A stretch of DNA of 64,000 nucleotides. Source: Desulfovibrio sp. JY (GTDB lineage: Bacteria > Desulfobacterota > Desulfovibrionia > Desulfovibrionales > Desulfovibrionaceae). Positions within the stretch are counted from its first letter, which is position 1. Each line of letters opens with the position of its first letter. A program made the translations under genes and the position numbers. The notes below the pieces were generated by a model that searched no databases, was not told the DNA's origin, and was given only the letters and a program-made list of their open reading frames with translations. Shown here piece by piece: positions 43,853 through 52,240 of this stretch. The DNA is taken from positions 3,915,501 to 3,979,500 of the forward strand of contig CP082962.1 in assembly GCA_021730285.1 (NCBI GenBank). Reading direction: 5' to 3'.

Positions 43853-43877
43853 ACGGCGGGGGATGGGAAGAAAAGAT

Positions 43878-43918
43878 GCGAGAGGGGAAACCCTTTGAAA
43901 AGGGTTCTCCCCTCTCGC
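43878..43918 (+). repeat. Palindromic 3'-end element, copy 6
   Basis: Starts 26 nt after the WD40 stop; GCGAGAGGGG/CCCCTCTCGC arms, ACCCTTT/AAAGGGT inner stem, GCTCTCCCTTTCCGAAAC tail and a five-T run. Almost identical to copy 1. Confidence 0.8.
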
Positions 43919-44002
43919 GCTCTCCCTTTCCGAAACTTTTTACCGGGGATCGTTGGGCAAAAGGGGGAACGGCTTATGCGTCCCTCGGGATCGACACCGG
44001 CG

Positions 44003-46795
44003 TCACTGCAACATGTCGCGGATGGCGGCCCGCACCTTTTCCAGCTCGTCGAGGATGTACCTGCCGGCCTCGCGACAGCCGGCGGCATCACCGGCCAGAC
44101 AGACTTCCTGCAACCGTCGCGCCCGGTCGACCAGCCCTCCCGCCCGCAGGGGGACGGACATGCCAAGCAGGGCATGGGCGGCCTCCCCGGCCCGCTGCCA
44201 ATCCCCGGTCCGGATCGCCGCGGCCAGGGACGCCTCGGTCCGCGGGCTTTCGTCCAGAAACATGCGGCAGATTTCCCGGGCAAAAGTGCTTTTGCCCCGC
44301 TCCTCGTAATAGGCCATGTCCATGGGCGAGTCCGAAGCGATGAGCTGGGCCGGCAGCCCTCCCCGCCGGTCCAGCACCCGGCGCATGACCATGAAAAGTT
44401 CGTCCACGTCCACCGGCTTGGACACGTAATCGTCGAGCCCGGCCGAAAGAAACCGCTCCCGGTCCCCTTTCATGCTGTAGGCGGTAAGCGCCACCACCGG
44501 CAGGCCCTTGTTCGCCTCGCCCGCCTCGCCGTCCCGGATGCGCCGGGTCGCCTCGGTCCCGTCCATCTCCGGCATCTGGATGTCCATGAGCACCAGATCG
44601 ACCGGCCCGTTTTGCAACTGGGCCAGAGCCTCCCCGCCCGATCCGGCCAGCCGCACCTCGCAACCGGCTTCGCTCAGGAAATGCTTGAGAAAAAGCCGGT
44701 TGACCTGGTTGTCCTCGGCCAGAAGCACCGTAAGCCCGGCAAAGCCGCCGCTCGAGGCTTCGGACCGCGACCCGCCGCTGTCGGAGCATTCCTCCTGGGC
44801 GGGCCGCAGCGAAACGGTAAAGGAAAAAATGCTGCCCTGCCCGGGACGGCTGCGGACCCCGATGGTGCCGCCCATCATCTCCACCAGCCGCCGGCTGATG
44901 GCCAGCCCCAGTCCCGTGCCGCCGTAACGCTTGGTCCGCGACGACTCCAGCTGCGAAAAAACCTGGAAGAGTTCGGGAAGACGGTCCTCCGGAATACCGA
45001 TGCCCGTGTCGCGCACCGCGCATTCGACCAGCATGGGGTCCCCGGGCCGCAACAACCGAAACGCCACGGCAATCTCGCCCTGGTCCGTAAACTTCAGCGC
45101 ATTGCCGACGAGGTTGCGCACCACCTGCATGATCCTGTCCGGGTCGCCGTGGAGCACCTCCGGCACCCCCGGGGAGATGCGCGAGGAAAGGCGTAGCCCC
45201 TTTTGCCGGGACGAAAAATGAAACGGCTTCATGGTCCGGTCGAGTATCTCGCGCAGGTCGAAATCCACCGGCGAAAATTCCATCTTGCCGGCTTCGATCT
45301 TGGAAAAGTCCAGGATATCGTTGACGATGGCGAGCAGGGACCGCGAGGAATCGAGAATGAGTTCCAGGTGTTCGCGGACCTCCGGCCTGGGACTTTGGCT
45401 CAGCGTCATCTGGGTCAGACCGATGATGCCCGACAGCGGGGTGCGTATCTCGTGGCTCATGTTGGCCAGAAAGCCGCTTTTGGCCTGACTTGCCGCCTCG
45501 GCCTGCTTCCTGGCCCGCTCCAGGTCGCGCTCCCGGGCCCGGTCCTTGACGTGCCCGAGCACCCCTTCGCCAAGCAGTATCAGGCGATGCACGTCGGCCT
45601 CGTCGTAGGGCTCGTCCTTGTCGATGACCACGATGAGCAGCCGGTTGTCGCCCTCGCCCTCCACCGGCACGACCAGGGAGCGCCAGGGCAAGCTCTGCGC
45701 ATCCGGAGCGCTCGGCGGCGTATTGGCCATCACGGGCTGCCGTGACAGCCAGGCGGTGGAAAACAGTTTGATGCTGCGGGGGTCGAAGGACTGTGCGCCG
45801 GGCGGCATGCCGAAGGCGGAGAGCGCCCCGGGGTGGGCGGCCAGGAGCCGAAAGGTCTCCCGCACCGGTTCGTACAGGGCGATCAGCCCATCGGCGCTAC
45901 CGGTCAGGGCCACGGCCTGGGACAAGGCATAGGTGCCGAGTTGGGACAGCCCGGCCTCGCGCATGCGGCCAAGGCGCAAAAGGACCTCAAGGGTCTTGGT
46001 GTGCAGGGCGATCTGCCCGGAGTTGCGCCGGGACTCGGTCACATCCAGGACATGGGAAATGATGCATCGCGGCGCGCCGGCGGCATCGCGCACCAGACGG
46101 GCCGAAACGCGTCCCCATATCACGCGTCCCGAGGCGTGGAAATACCGCTTCTCGAAACGAAAGTGTTCGGCTTCCCCGGAGACGGCCCGGGCCATGAGGC
46201 GCGTACTGCTCACACGGTCGTCGGGATGCGTCAGTTCGAGAACCTCCATGGTTGTCAGAACCTCGGCCGGATAGCCCATAAACTCGCAAAAGGCCTCGTT
46301 GACCCGTAAAAAATGACCCTCGGGTGAAAGGATGCAGAGCCCCTCGCTGGCGCTCTCGAAGGCCATGCGGAACAGCTCCTCGCTGGCGGCCAGAGCCTGC
46401 TCGGCCTCGCGCCGCATGGTGATGTCCTCGATGGCCGCAAGCGACCGCACGAAGCTCCCTTCGCCATCGTACTCGCCCACGGACGACAGCAGGATGTCAA
46501 TGGTCCGCCCATTTTTGGACAGCATGGTATAGGGAAATTCCGAGATTTGTCCCTCGCGCAGGAACATCGGCAGATTGCGCGCAAATTCGGCTTTGGATGC
46601 CTCGGTGAGAAAATCGCCAAGGGATCGTCCGATGACCTCCTTGCGGGTGTAGCCCAGGTTTTCCAGCCATCGGTCGTTGACGGCGAGCAGGCGTCCGGCC
46701 GCATCGACGGAGTGGAGCATGACCGGCGCCTTCACATAGAGCGGCCCAAGCCCTTGCAAAGCCTCGTCCGGACCGTCGGCGTCACAGTATTCCAT
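44003..46795 (-). CDS. Hybrid sensor histidine kinase (PAS-PAS-GAF-HK-REC-HPT)
   Basis: A 930-residue cytoplasmic multi-domain kinase: PAS (about 20-130), PAS/PAC (140-255), GAF-like (265-415), dimerisation domain with phosphorylated H448 in MSHEIRTPLSG, ATPase (N box NLVGNALKF, G boxes DTGIGI and GTGLGLAIS), receiver with phosphorylated D738 (LVLMDIQMPEMDG), and a C-terminal HPT domain with H874 in AAHALLGMS. No membrane segment. GGGAGG upstream. An output regulator is not encoded nearby, so the relay partner is unknown. Confidence 0.94.
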   Translation of the reverse strand: MEYCDADGPDEALQGLGPLYVKAPVMLHSVDAAGRLLAVNDRWLENLGYTRKEVIGRSLGDFLTEASKAEFARNLPMFLREGQISEFPYTMLSKNGRTIDILLSSVGEYDGEGSFVRSLAAIEDITMRREAEQALAASEELFRMAFESASEGLCILSPEGHFLRVNEAFCEFMGYPAEVLTTMEVLELTHPDDRVSSTRLMARAVSGEAEHFRFEKRYFHASGRVIWGRVSARLVRDAAGAPRCIISHVLDVTESRRNSGQIALHTKTLEVLLRLGRMREAGLSQLGTYALSQAVALTGSADGLIALYEPVRETFRLLAAHPGALSAFGMPPGAQSFDPRSIKLFSTAWLSRQPVMANTPPSAPDAQSLPWRSLVVPVEGEGDNRLLIVVIDKDEPYDEADVHRLILLGEGVLGHVKDRARERDLERARKQAEAASQAKSGFLANMSHEIRTPLSGIIGLTQMTLSQSPRPEVREHLELILDSSRSLLAIVNDILDFSKIEAGKMEFSPVDFDLREILDRTMKPFHFSSRQKGLRLSSRISPGVPEVLHGDPDRIMQVVRNLVGNALKFTDQGEIAVAFRLLRPGDPMLVECAVRDTGIGIPEDRLPELFQVFSQLESSRTKRYGGTGLGLAISRRLVEMMGGTIGVRSRPGQGSIFSFTVSLRPAQEECSDSGGSRSEASSGGFAGLTVLLAEDNQVNRLFLKHFLSEAGCEVRLAGSGGEALAQLQNGPVDLVLMDIQMPEMDGTEATRRIRDGEAGEANKGLPVVALTAYSMKGDRERFLSAGLDDYVSKPVDVDELFMVMRRVLDRRGGLPAQLIASDSPMDMAYYEERGKSTFAREICRMFLDESPRTEASLAAAIRTGDWQRAGEAAHALLGMSVPLRAGGLVDRARRLQEVCLAGDAAGCREAGRYILDELEKVRAAIRDMLQ

Positions 46796-46999
46796 ACCCT
46801 AAACCTCCCGTCTCGCGGCACACGGCGCTTACCACTGGCCTAACCCTAGCCCAGCTCCCGTGTGAAGACAACGGGAGGCCCGATTCCTCTTGACCTCCGC
46901 CCGAGTCCCGACGCCTTGTCCACCGCGCCGGTTTGAGGTTATCATGCCACCCACGCCGGGCCGCCCAAAGACCCGACCCACGCTTCGGGAGGTATGTTC

Positions 47000-47899
47000 A
47001 TGAAACGCATCCAGTGCCTGATCATCGGCGCGGGCCCCGCCGGACTTTCCGCCGCCATCTACACGGCCCGGGCCGGCATGGATACCATCGTCGCCGGCTG
47101 CGAGCCCAAAATCGCTGGCGATTACGAGATCGACAACTATTTCGGCTTTCCCGAGACCATTTCCGGACGCGAGCTGATCAAACGGGGCGTGCGCCAGGCG
47201 GAGCGCTTCGGCGCGCGCATCGTGTGCGAACGCGCGCTTTCCGTCCACATGACCGAGGACGGCGCCTTTCAGGCCAAGACCGACAAGGACGAATACGAAG
47301 CCCAGGCCCTGATCATCGCCGCCGGCGTCACCCGGGTGCGTCCCGGCATCGCCAACCTCGCCGACTACGAGGGCAAGGGCGTCTCGTATTGCGTCAGCTG
47401 CGACGGCTTTTTCTACCGGGGCCGCAAGGTGCTCGTGGTCGGCGAGGGCAACTATGCCGCCAACCAGGCTTTGGAACTGACCAACTTCACCAAGGACGTC
47501 ACTGTCTATACCCAGGGCAAGGAGCCGGCGATGGGCAATGGATTCGCGGCCAAGCTGGAAGCCGCCGGCATCGTGGTGACCACCGACAAGATCGTGCGCC
47601 TCTCCGGCGAGCCGGCCATGGCCGCCGCCGTGCTGGAAGACGGCCGGGAAATGGCCGCCGACGGCCTGTTCGTGGCCATGGGCCAGGCCTCGGCTCTGGA
47701 TTTCGCCAAGACCCTGGGCGTGGCCTCCCGGGGGGCCTTCCTGGAGGCGGACCACGAGCAAAAGACCAATATCCCCGGCGTGTTCGCGGCCGGCGATTGC
47801 GTGGGGCATTTCATGCAGATCAGCGTGGCCGTGGGCGAAGGGGCCAAGGCCGGGCGGGCGGCCATCGCCCATATCAAGGAACGCGTCGGCCAGGCCTGA
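47000..47899 (+). CDS. Thioredoxin reductase-like flavoprotein
   Basis: A 299-residue FAD enzyme of the low-molecular-weight TrxR fold: FAD motif GAGPAGLSAAIY (10-21), redox C131-V-S-C134 in YCVSCDGFFYR, and C-terminal GVFAAGDC. Two features are unusual: the second nucleotide motif is GEGNYA instead of GGGNTA, and the HRR(R/D)xFR that binds the NADPH phosphate is missing (YTQGKEP), so NADPH is unlikely to be the donor. The FAD loop GGQL is also absent. GGGAGG lies seven bases before the ATG at 47000; the earlier ATG at 46994 is too close to it. The electron donor and target are unknown. Confidence 0.85.
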   Translation: MKRIQCLIIGAGPAGLSAAIYTARAGMDTIVAGCEPKIAGDYEIDNYFGFPETISGRELIKRGVRQAERFGARIVCERALSVHMTEDGAFQAKTDKDEYEAQALIIAAGVTRVRPGIANLADYEGKGVSYCVSCDGFFYRGRKVLVVGEGNYAANQALELTNFTKDVTVYTQGKEPAMGNGFAAKLEAAGIVVTTDKIVRLSGEPAMAAAVLEDGREMAADGLFVAMGQASALDFAKTLGVASRGAFLEADHEQKTNIPGVFAAGDCVGHFMQISVAVGEGAKAGRAAIAHIKERVGQA

Positions 47900-47951
47900 G
47901 CCCGGACCGGGCGGGACACCGCCCGGCCGCAGGTGACAAAGGGAATCCCCC

Positions 47952-47981
47952 TTGACAGGGCTTAGCGCATAAACGTATAAG
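47952..47981 (+). promoter_or_regulatory. Sigma-70 promoter of the tRNA gene
   Basis: TTGACA, 18-nt spacer, TATAAG; transcription would begin near 47988, about 15 nt before the tRNA. The best promoter match in the window. Confidence 0.75.
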
Positions 47982-48002
47982 TACCAGTTCACAATGCGGC
48001 AT

Positions 48003-48078
48003 GGGCCTATAGCTCAGTTGGTAGAGCCACCGGCTCATAACCGGCAGGTCCCAGGTTCGAATCCTGGTGGGCCCACCA
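48003..48078 (+). tRNA. tRNA with CAU anticodon (probable elongator tRNA-Met)
   Basis: A 76-nt cloverleaf with encoded CCA. Acceptor GGGCCTA / TGGGCCC, D arm AGCTCAGTTGGTAGAGC, anticodon CAT within CCGGCTCATAACCGG, T arm CAGGTTCGAATCCTG. It lacks initiator features (acceptor is paired at position 1-72). tRNA-Ile2 with lysidine-modified CAU cannot be ruled out from sequence. Own promoter (47952) and terminator (48156). Confidence 0.92.
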
Positions 48079-48155
48079 CGAAGGATACATGGCTACCCCA
48101 GCAAAACTTCCCGGAAACGCCTTCCCCGCCGTCGCGGCGACACGGATGACGCGAC

Positions 48156-48198
48156 AAAGGCGCTTTTGCCAGTCCCACGGACCAAAAGCGCCTTTTTT
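48156..48198 (+). terminator. Rho-independent terminator of the tRNA gene
   Basis: Perfect 13-bp stem AAAGGCGCTTTTG / CAAAAGCGCCTTT followed by T4. It ends nine bases before the nif3 start codon. Confidence 0.85.
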
Positions 48199-48206
48199 CA
48201 TGCGCC

Positions 48207-49229
48207 ATGCGCGTTAACGATCTGATCGGGGTTATCGAGCGCACGGCCGTCCCGGCCCGCGCCGCCAGTTGGGACCGCTCCGGCGTGCAGATCGCCGGAA
48301 CCCTTGCCGACTGCGACAAGCTGGCCGTGGCCCTGGACCCCACGCTTTCCATGGTCGGGGAAGCGCTGGCCTGGGGCGCGCAGGTCATCCTCACCCACCA
48401 TCCCCTCACCCTTTCCCCGCGCCTGCCCGACCGCGTGGACGACTATCACCGCCTGCTCGCCCTGGTGCTCGGGGCCAAAGCTTGGCTCTACGCCGCTCAC
48501 ACCTCCCTGGACACTGCCGTGGACGGGCCGCCCGCCTGGCTGGCCGACGCGCTCGATCTGACCGACCGCCGCATCCTGGAGCCGGCCGGAACCGAGCCGC
48601 ACTGGCAGGCACGCTGGCGCGCCGCGCCGGGCAAGGACGTCGCCCGGGCCCTTTCCGCCCTCCCCGGCGTCACGGCCCATCCCTGCGTCGGACAGGTGGA
48701 GGCGGTTTTCCCGGCCCGGGAGCGCGAGCGCGTGGAAGAGGCCCTGGCGGCCGTGTGCCCCGAGGCAACCCTCATCTCCCTGGTCGCCCTGGCCGCACCG
48801 GCTGCGGCCTACGGCTACGGACTGGTCGGAAAACTGCCCGCTCCGACCACGCTTTCGGAACTCGAAACACGGCTGGCCGCGCTGTTGCCCAGACGTTTTT
48901 TCATTGTTGCCGGCGATCCGCCCCCGGTCATCGCCAGCCTGGCTTATTGTCCGGGGTCGGGCGCTGACATGGCCCCGAGGGCTTTTGCCGCCGGTGCCGA
49001 CGTCTACCTCACCGGCGACCTCAAATACCATCAGGCCCAATCCGTTCCGCCGGGCAAATGTGTCGTCGATGTCGGCCACTTTTCCCTGGAGGAAGTCATG
49101 ATGCGCCGGTTCGCCGACGATCTGGCCGCGACCCTGGGCGAGACCGGCCCGACTGTCCGCTTTTTTTCCGGAAAGGACCCTTTTTCAGCGCATGTCCTGG
49201 ATGGGGCCCTGCCCTCCCGGACCGAATAA
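48207..49229 (+). CDS. Nif3-like dinuclear metal centre protein
   Basis: A 340-residue NIF3/DUF34 protein (YbgI family), a hexameric dinuclear metal protein of uncertain function, here with the inserted PII-like domain (about 125-235). Metal ligands H64 and H65 (LTHHPL), and GHFSLEEVMMRRF near the end, are present. The ATG at 48207 is where the conserved MRVNDLI begins, yet it lies nine bases past a terminator's T-run with no ribosome site. Translation may be leaderless or depend on a promoter within the terminator. The zinc-ribbon gene follows 16 nt later, a conserved pairing. Confidence 0.9.
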   Translation: MRVNDLIGVIERTAVPARAASWDRSGVQIAGTLADCDKLAVALDPTLSMVGEALAWGAQVILTHHPLTLSPRLPDRVDDYHRLLALVLGAKAWLYAAHTSLDTAVDGPPAWLADALDLTDRRILEPAGTEPHWQARWRAAPGKDVARALSALPGVTAHPCVGQVEAVFPARERERVEEALAAVCPEATLISLVALAAPAAAYGYGLVGKLPAPTTLSELETRLAALLPRRFFIVAGDPPPVIASLAYCPGSGADMAPRAFAAGADVYLTGDLKYHQAQSVPPGKCVVDVGHFSLEEVMMRRFADDLAATLGETGPTVRFFSGKDPFSAHVLDGALPSRTE

Positions 49230-49245
49230 CCACTCGGAGAACCTC

Positions 49246-50010
49246 ATGTACTTGAAACAAATCGAACAATTGGTGGTCTTGCAGAAGGTGGACGACGAGA
49301 TCGTCATCCTCCAGGAAGAACTCGACAAGGCGCCTTTGCAGATTGCCGAACTGGAAAAACGCCACCAGGAAGTCGAGGACAGCGCCGGAGTGATCCGCGA
49401 CAAGCTCAAGTATTTGAGCGACCAGCAAAAAAGGCTGGAAACGGAGATCGAGACCGACTCCGTGCGCCTGAAAAAAAGCAAAAGCAAGATGATGATGGTG
49501 GGCAACACCAAGGAATATCACGCCATGATGCGTGAGATGGACAACCTGGAAAAGCAGAACCGCGGCCGGGAAGAGGAAAAGATCACCGTGGCCGAGGAGC
49601 TGGCCCGCCAGGGGCTTGAACTCAAATCCGTCGAGGAACGCATGGGAGAGCTGGACACGGAACTCCAAGCCGCCCGCCAAAGCCTGGACGAGCGCATCGC
49701 CGTGGCCAAGACCAGACTCGACGAGCTCGACAAGCGCCGGGCCGAAGCCGGCACGGCCGTGCCCAAGCCCATTTTGCAGCGCTACGAGTTCATCCGGTCG
49801 CGGCTCAAAAACCCGGTCATCGTTTCAGTCGAGGCCGGCATCTGTTCCGGCTGCCACATCTCCATCCCGCCGCAGTCCTTCATCGAACTGCAAAAGGGCA
49901 TCCAGATTTTAAGCTGCCCCAACTGCCAGCGCCTGATCTACTGGAGCGACCACATCGCCCCTGAGCCGGCTCCCGAGGGTGCCGAAGCGGCCACGGAATC
50001 CGAAGCGTAA
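49246..50010 (+). CDS. Coiled-coil zinc-ribbon protein (DUF164 / C4-type)
   Basis: A 254-residue protein: a long antiparallel coiled coil (about 5-185, LVVLQKVDDEIVILQEEL) and a C-terminal zinc ribbon with CSGC and CPNC (about 206-235). GGAG before the ATG. This family is often paired with nif3, as here; proposed to bind nucleic acid or act in protein targeting, but not proven. The tail is acidic. Confidence 0.88.
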   Translation: MYLKQIEQLVVLQKVDDEIVILQEELDKAPLQIAELEKRHQEVEDSAGVIRDKLKYLSDQQKRLETEIETDSVRLKKSKSKMMMVGNTKEYHAMMREMDNLEKQNRGREEEKITVAEELARQGLELKSVEERMGELDTELQAARQSLDERIAVAKTRLDELDKRRAEAGTAVPKPILQRYEFIRSRLKNPVIVSVEAGICSGCHISIPPQSFIELQKGIQILSCPNCQRLIYWSDHIAPEPAPEGAEAATESEA

Positions 50011-50062
50011 CGGCCTGTTAAGCCTGATTCGCAATAAAATCGGGCAAAAAGAAGCTTCCGAC

Positions 50063-50102
50063 GGCCAGAGGGAACCTTTTCCCAAAAAGTTTCCCTCTGG
50101 CC
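50063..50102. terminator. Hairpin between convergent genes
   Basis: GGCCAGAGGGAA and TTCCCTCTGGCC arms with an AACCTTTT/AAAAAGTT inner stem. It lies between the zinc-ribbon gene (+) and the YrhK protein gene (-), and belongs to the looser GGGAACCTTTT hairpin group. Confidence 0.6.
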
Positions 50103-50171
50103 TCACTGCGACAATTCCCACAGAACTGCCGGCGAGGTCTGGAGACCAGGCAGCCTGGAAATGCAGCCGCT

Positions 50172-50891
50172 TCAGGCCGCTTTGCCGCGATGGAGCGTGG
50201 CTTGGCGCAGCAAAACATACGCGCGCCAATAGTTGAACACCCCGCCCAACAAGAAAAACGTACTTCCCACGAGATACTGCCAGGCAAGAAACGAGAAAAG
50301 TATCTCCTTGTCGTGCCCAGTCTTGAAGTTCCATAAATAGGGTATCGAGGCCACTGTAAAAAGTACGGAACCGATCACGAAACTCACGGCCGTGAGGTTC
50401 ATCAGTTGCAGCGTGACCAGATTTTTCGAGGAGACAATCCGCAATACGTTGATGCATGCGCCAAGGACGAAAAGCAGGCTGCCGACAACGAAGCACCAGG
50501 CCCCTGCCTTGGGCAGCCCGACACGGGAAAGGAAAAAGATGCTGCCGACGGTAAAAAGGATTGTTCCCCACAAATAACTGGAAGCGGCCAGCCATTCGAA
50601 GACATCGAATATGCCATGATGCCTGGACTGATGCCAATGACGCCAAACCTCGATGATGTCATGGACCGTGACGACGAGGTACAGCAGGGATCCGGCGAAA
50701 AATATCCAGGCCCCGATGTCCTGATACGCTTCGAACCTCGGGAAAAACAGTATACTGCCGGCGATGAACACCAACCCACCCAGTTTGTAGAGAACGGCAT
50801 TGAAGGTTTCCCAGCGAAATTGCGCCTGAAGATTGGCCTTGTCTTTGGTCAAATCGTACAGTCTGATACGATTGGCAAACATATGAGGCAT
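50172..50891 (-). CDS. YrhK-domain membrane protein
   Basis: A 239-residue inner-membrane protein with about six hydrophobic helices in three two-helix repeats (each with GS(I/L)(L/F)F and a following Arg/His loop), resembling YrhK domains. GGGAGG lies eight bases before the ATG at 50891; the frame is open further upstream but the added part overlaps the divergent gene. Function unknown. Divergent from the glycerophosphodiesterase gene. Confidence 0.75.
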   Translation of the reverse strand: MPHMFANRIRLYDLTKDKANLQAQFRWETFNAVLYKLGGLVFIAGSILFFPRFEAYQDIGAWIFFAGSLLYLVVTVHDIIEVWRHWHQSRHHGIFDVFEWLAASSYLWGTILFTVGSIFFLSRVGLPKAGAWCFVVGSLLFVLGACINVLRIVSSKNLVTLQLMNLTAVSFVIGSVLFTVASIPYLWNFKTGHDKEILFSFLAWQYLVGSTFFLLGGVFNYWRAYVLLRQATLHRGKAA

Positions 50892-51146
50892 GACGTCGCC
50901 TCCCTTGAAGCTGTATCCCTCCCCTGAACCGGACAGGTCGAGTTTTCGATTGCACAAAGCCTCGCGTGGCGCGGTCTTGTTTCCCGCAGACCTTGTGGGA
51001 CGAGTGCGTCCGTGGACAGCAGCACCCTGACACGGCAAAAAACGCGCGTCCACCCGGATGGCGACGCCCCGGCACTTCGGGCAGTGCCGGCCACCGACGG
51101 TCCGCCCCCTTGCCCTTATCCGACTGTCCATGTCAGGGAAGCCGTC

Positions 51147-52160
51147 ATGGACTTCCCCCAACCGATCATCATCGGCCATCGCGGCGCCTGCGGCCATCTT
51201 CCCGAACACACCCTGGCTTCCTACGCCATGGCCATCGAGCTTGGCGCGGACTTCGTCGAGCCGGACCTCGTGGCCACCAAGGACGGCGCGCTCATCGCCC
51301 GCCACGAAAACGAGATCGGCGGCACCACGGACGTGGCCGACAAGTTTCCGGACCGCAAAACCCGCAAGGTCGTCGACGGCCGGACGGTCGAAGGCTTTTT
51401 CGTCGAGGACCTGACCCTGGCCGAGGTGCGGACCCTGCGGGCCAAGGAACGCCTGCCGTTTCGAGACCAGAGCCGAAACGGCCTTTTCCCCGTACCCACC
51501 TTCCAGGAAATCATCGGCCTTGTCCGGCGCAAGGAACGGGAAACCGGAAGGCGCATCGGCCTCTATCCCGAGACCAAGCACCCATCCTATTTCCGTTCCA
51601 TTGGGCTTGCCCTGGAAGGCCGGCTGGTGGAGATTCTCGAGCGCAACGGCTACAGCGGCCCGGACGCGCCGGTCTACATCCAGTCCTTTGAGATGGAAAA
51701 CCTCAAGGACCTGCGTCGGATGACCGGGGTGCCGCTCATTTTCCTGCTCGAAGCACCGCAGGCGCGGCCCTACGACTTCGTCCTGTCAGGCGATCCGCGC
51801 ACCTACGGCGACCTGACCACCCCGGCCGCGCTGGCCGCCATCGCCGCCTTCGCCCAGGGCATCGGGCCCTGGAAGCGGCTTATCGTCCCGGAAGCAAGCG
51901 ACAAGAGCCTCGGCGCGCCAACGGCGCTCGTGGCCGACGCCCACGCGGCAGGGCTCCTCGTCCATCCCTACACCTTCCGCAACGAAGGGCGCTATCTGGC
52001 CCCGGCCTATCACAACGACCCGTCCGCGGAATACCGCCAATTCTTCGCCTTGGGCGTGGACGGCGTCTTTTCGGATTTTCCGGATACGGCCGCAACCGCC
52101 CGCGCCAGCTTCTTTCAACCGCCGCAGGCTTTCCCACCCCAACCCGGTCAAAAGGTTTAG
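51147..52160 (+). CDS. glpQ: Glycerophosphodiester phosphodiesterase
   Basis: A 337-residue GDPD enzyme hydrolysing glycerophosphodiesters to glycerol 3-phosphate and an alcohol. Catalytic HRGACGHLPEHT (10-21) with Glu/His metal positions, FVEPDLVATKDGALIARHE, and GLYPETKH are intact. No clear signal peptide, so the cytoplasmic form is likely (UgpQ-like in place, GlpQ-like in size). AGGGAAG before the ATG; a longer frame from 51012 is not used. Confidence 0.92.
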   Translation: MDFPQPIIIGHRGACGHLPEHTLASYAMAIELGADFVEPDLVATKDGALIARHENEIGGTTDVADKFPDRKTRKVVDGRTVEGFFVEDLTLAEVRTLRAKERLPFRDQSRNGLFPVPTFQEIIGLVRRKERETGRRIGLYPETKHPSYFRSIGLALEGRLVEILERNGYSGPDAPVYIQSFEMENLKDLRRMTGVPLIFLLEAPQARPYDFVLSGDPRTYGDLTTPAALAAIAAFAQGIGPWKRLIVPEASDKSLGAPTALVADAHAAGLLVHPYTFRNEGRYLAPAYHNDPSAEYRQFFALGVDGVFSDFPDTAATARASFFQPPQAFPPQPGQKV

Positions 52161-52172
52161 GAAAGGGAGAGC

Positions 52173-52213
52173 GCGAGAGGGGAGAACCCTTTTCAAAGGG
52201 TTTCCCCTCTCGC
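52173..52213 (-). repeat. Palindromic 3'-end element, copy 7
   Basis: Reverse orientation, 28 nt past the stop of the minus-strand WD40-caspase gene and therefore oriented with that gene. GCGAGAGGGG/CCCCTCTCGC arms, inner AACCCTTTT/AAAGGGTT stem, GCTCTCCCTTTCCTAAACC tail (read on the minus strand). Confidence 0.8.
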
Positions 52214-52240
52214 ACACTCTTTTCTAATCGTCTTTTCGCC

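Noticed and set aside
47000-47899. Ordinary NADPH thioredoxin reductase with trxA operon
   Set aside because: No thioredoxin gene is adjacent and the NADPH-binding residues are absent.
50011-50171. RNase P RNA after the nif3/zinc-ribbon pair, as in some bacteria
   Set aside because: The gap is only 161 nt and holds a simple hairpin; rnpB would need more than 300 nt and its conserved core is not visible.
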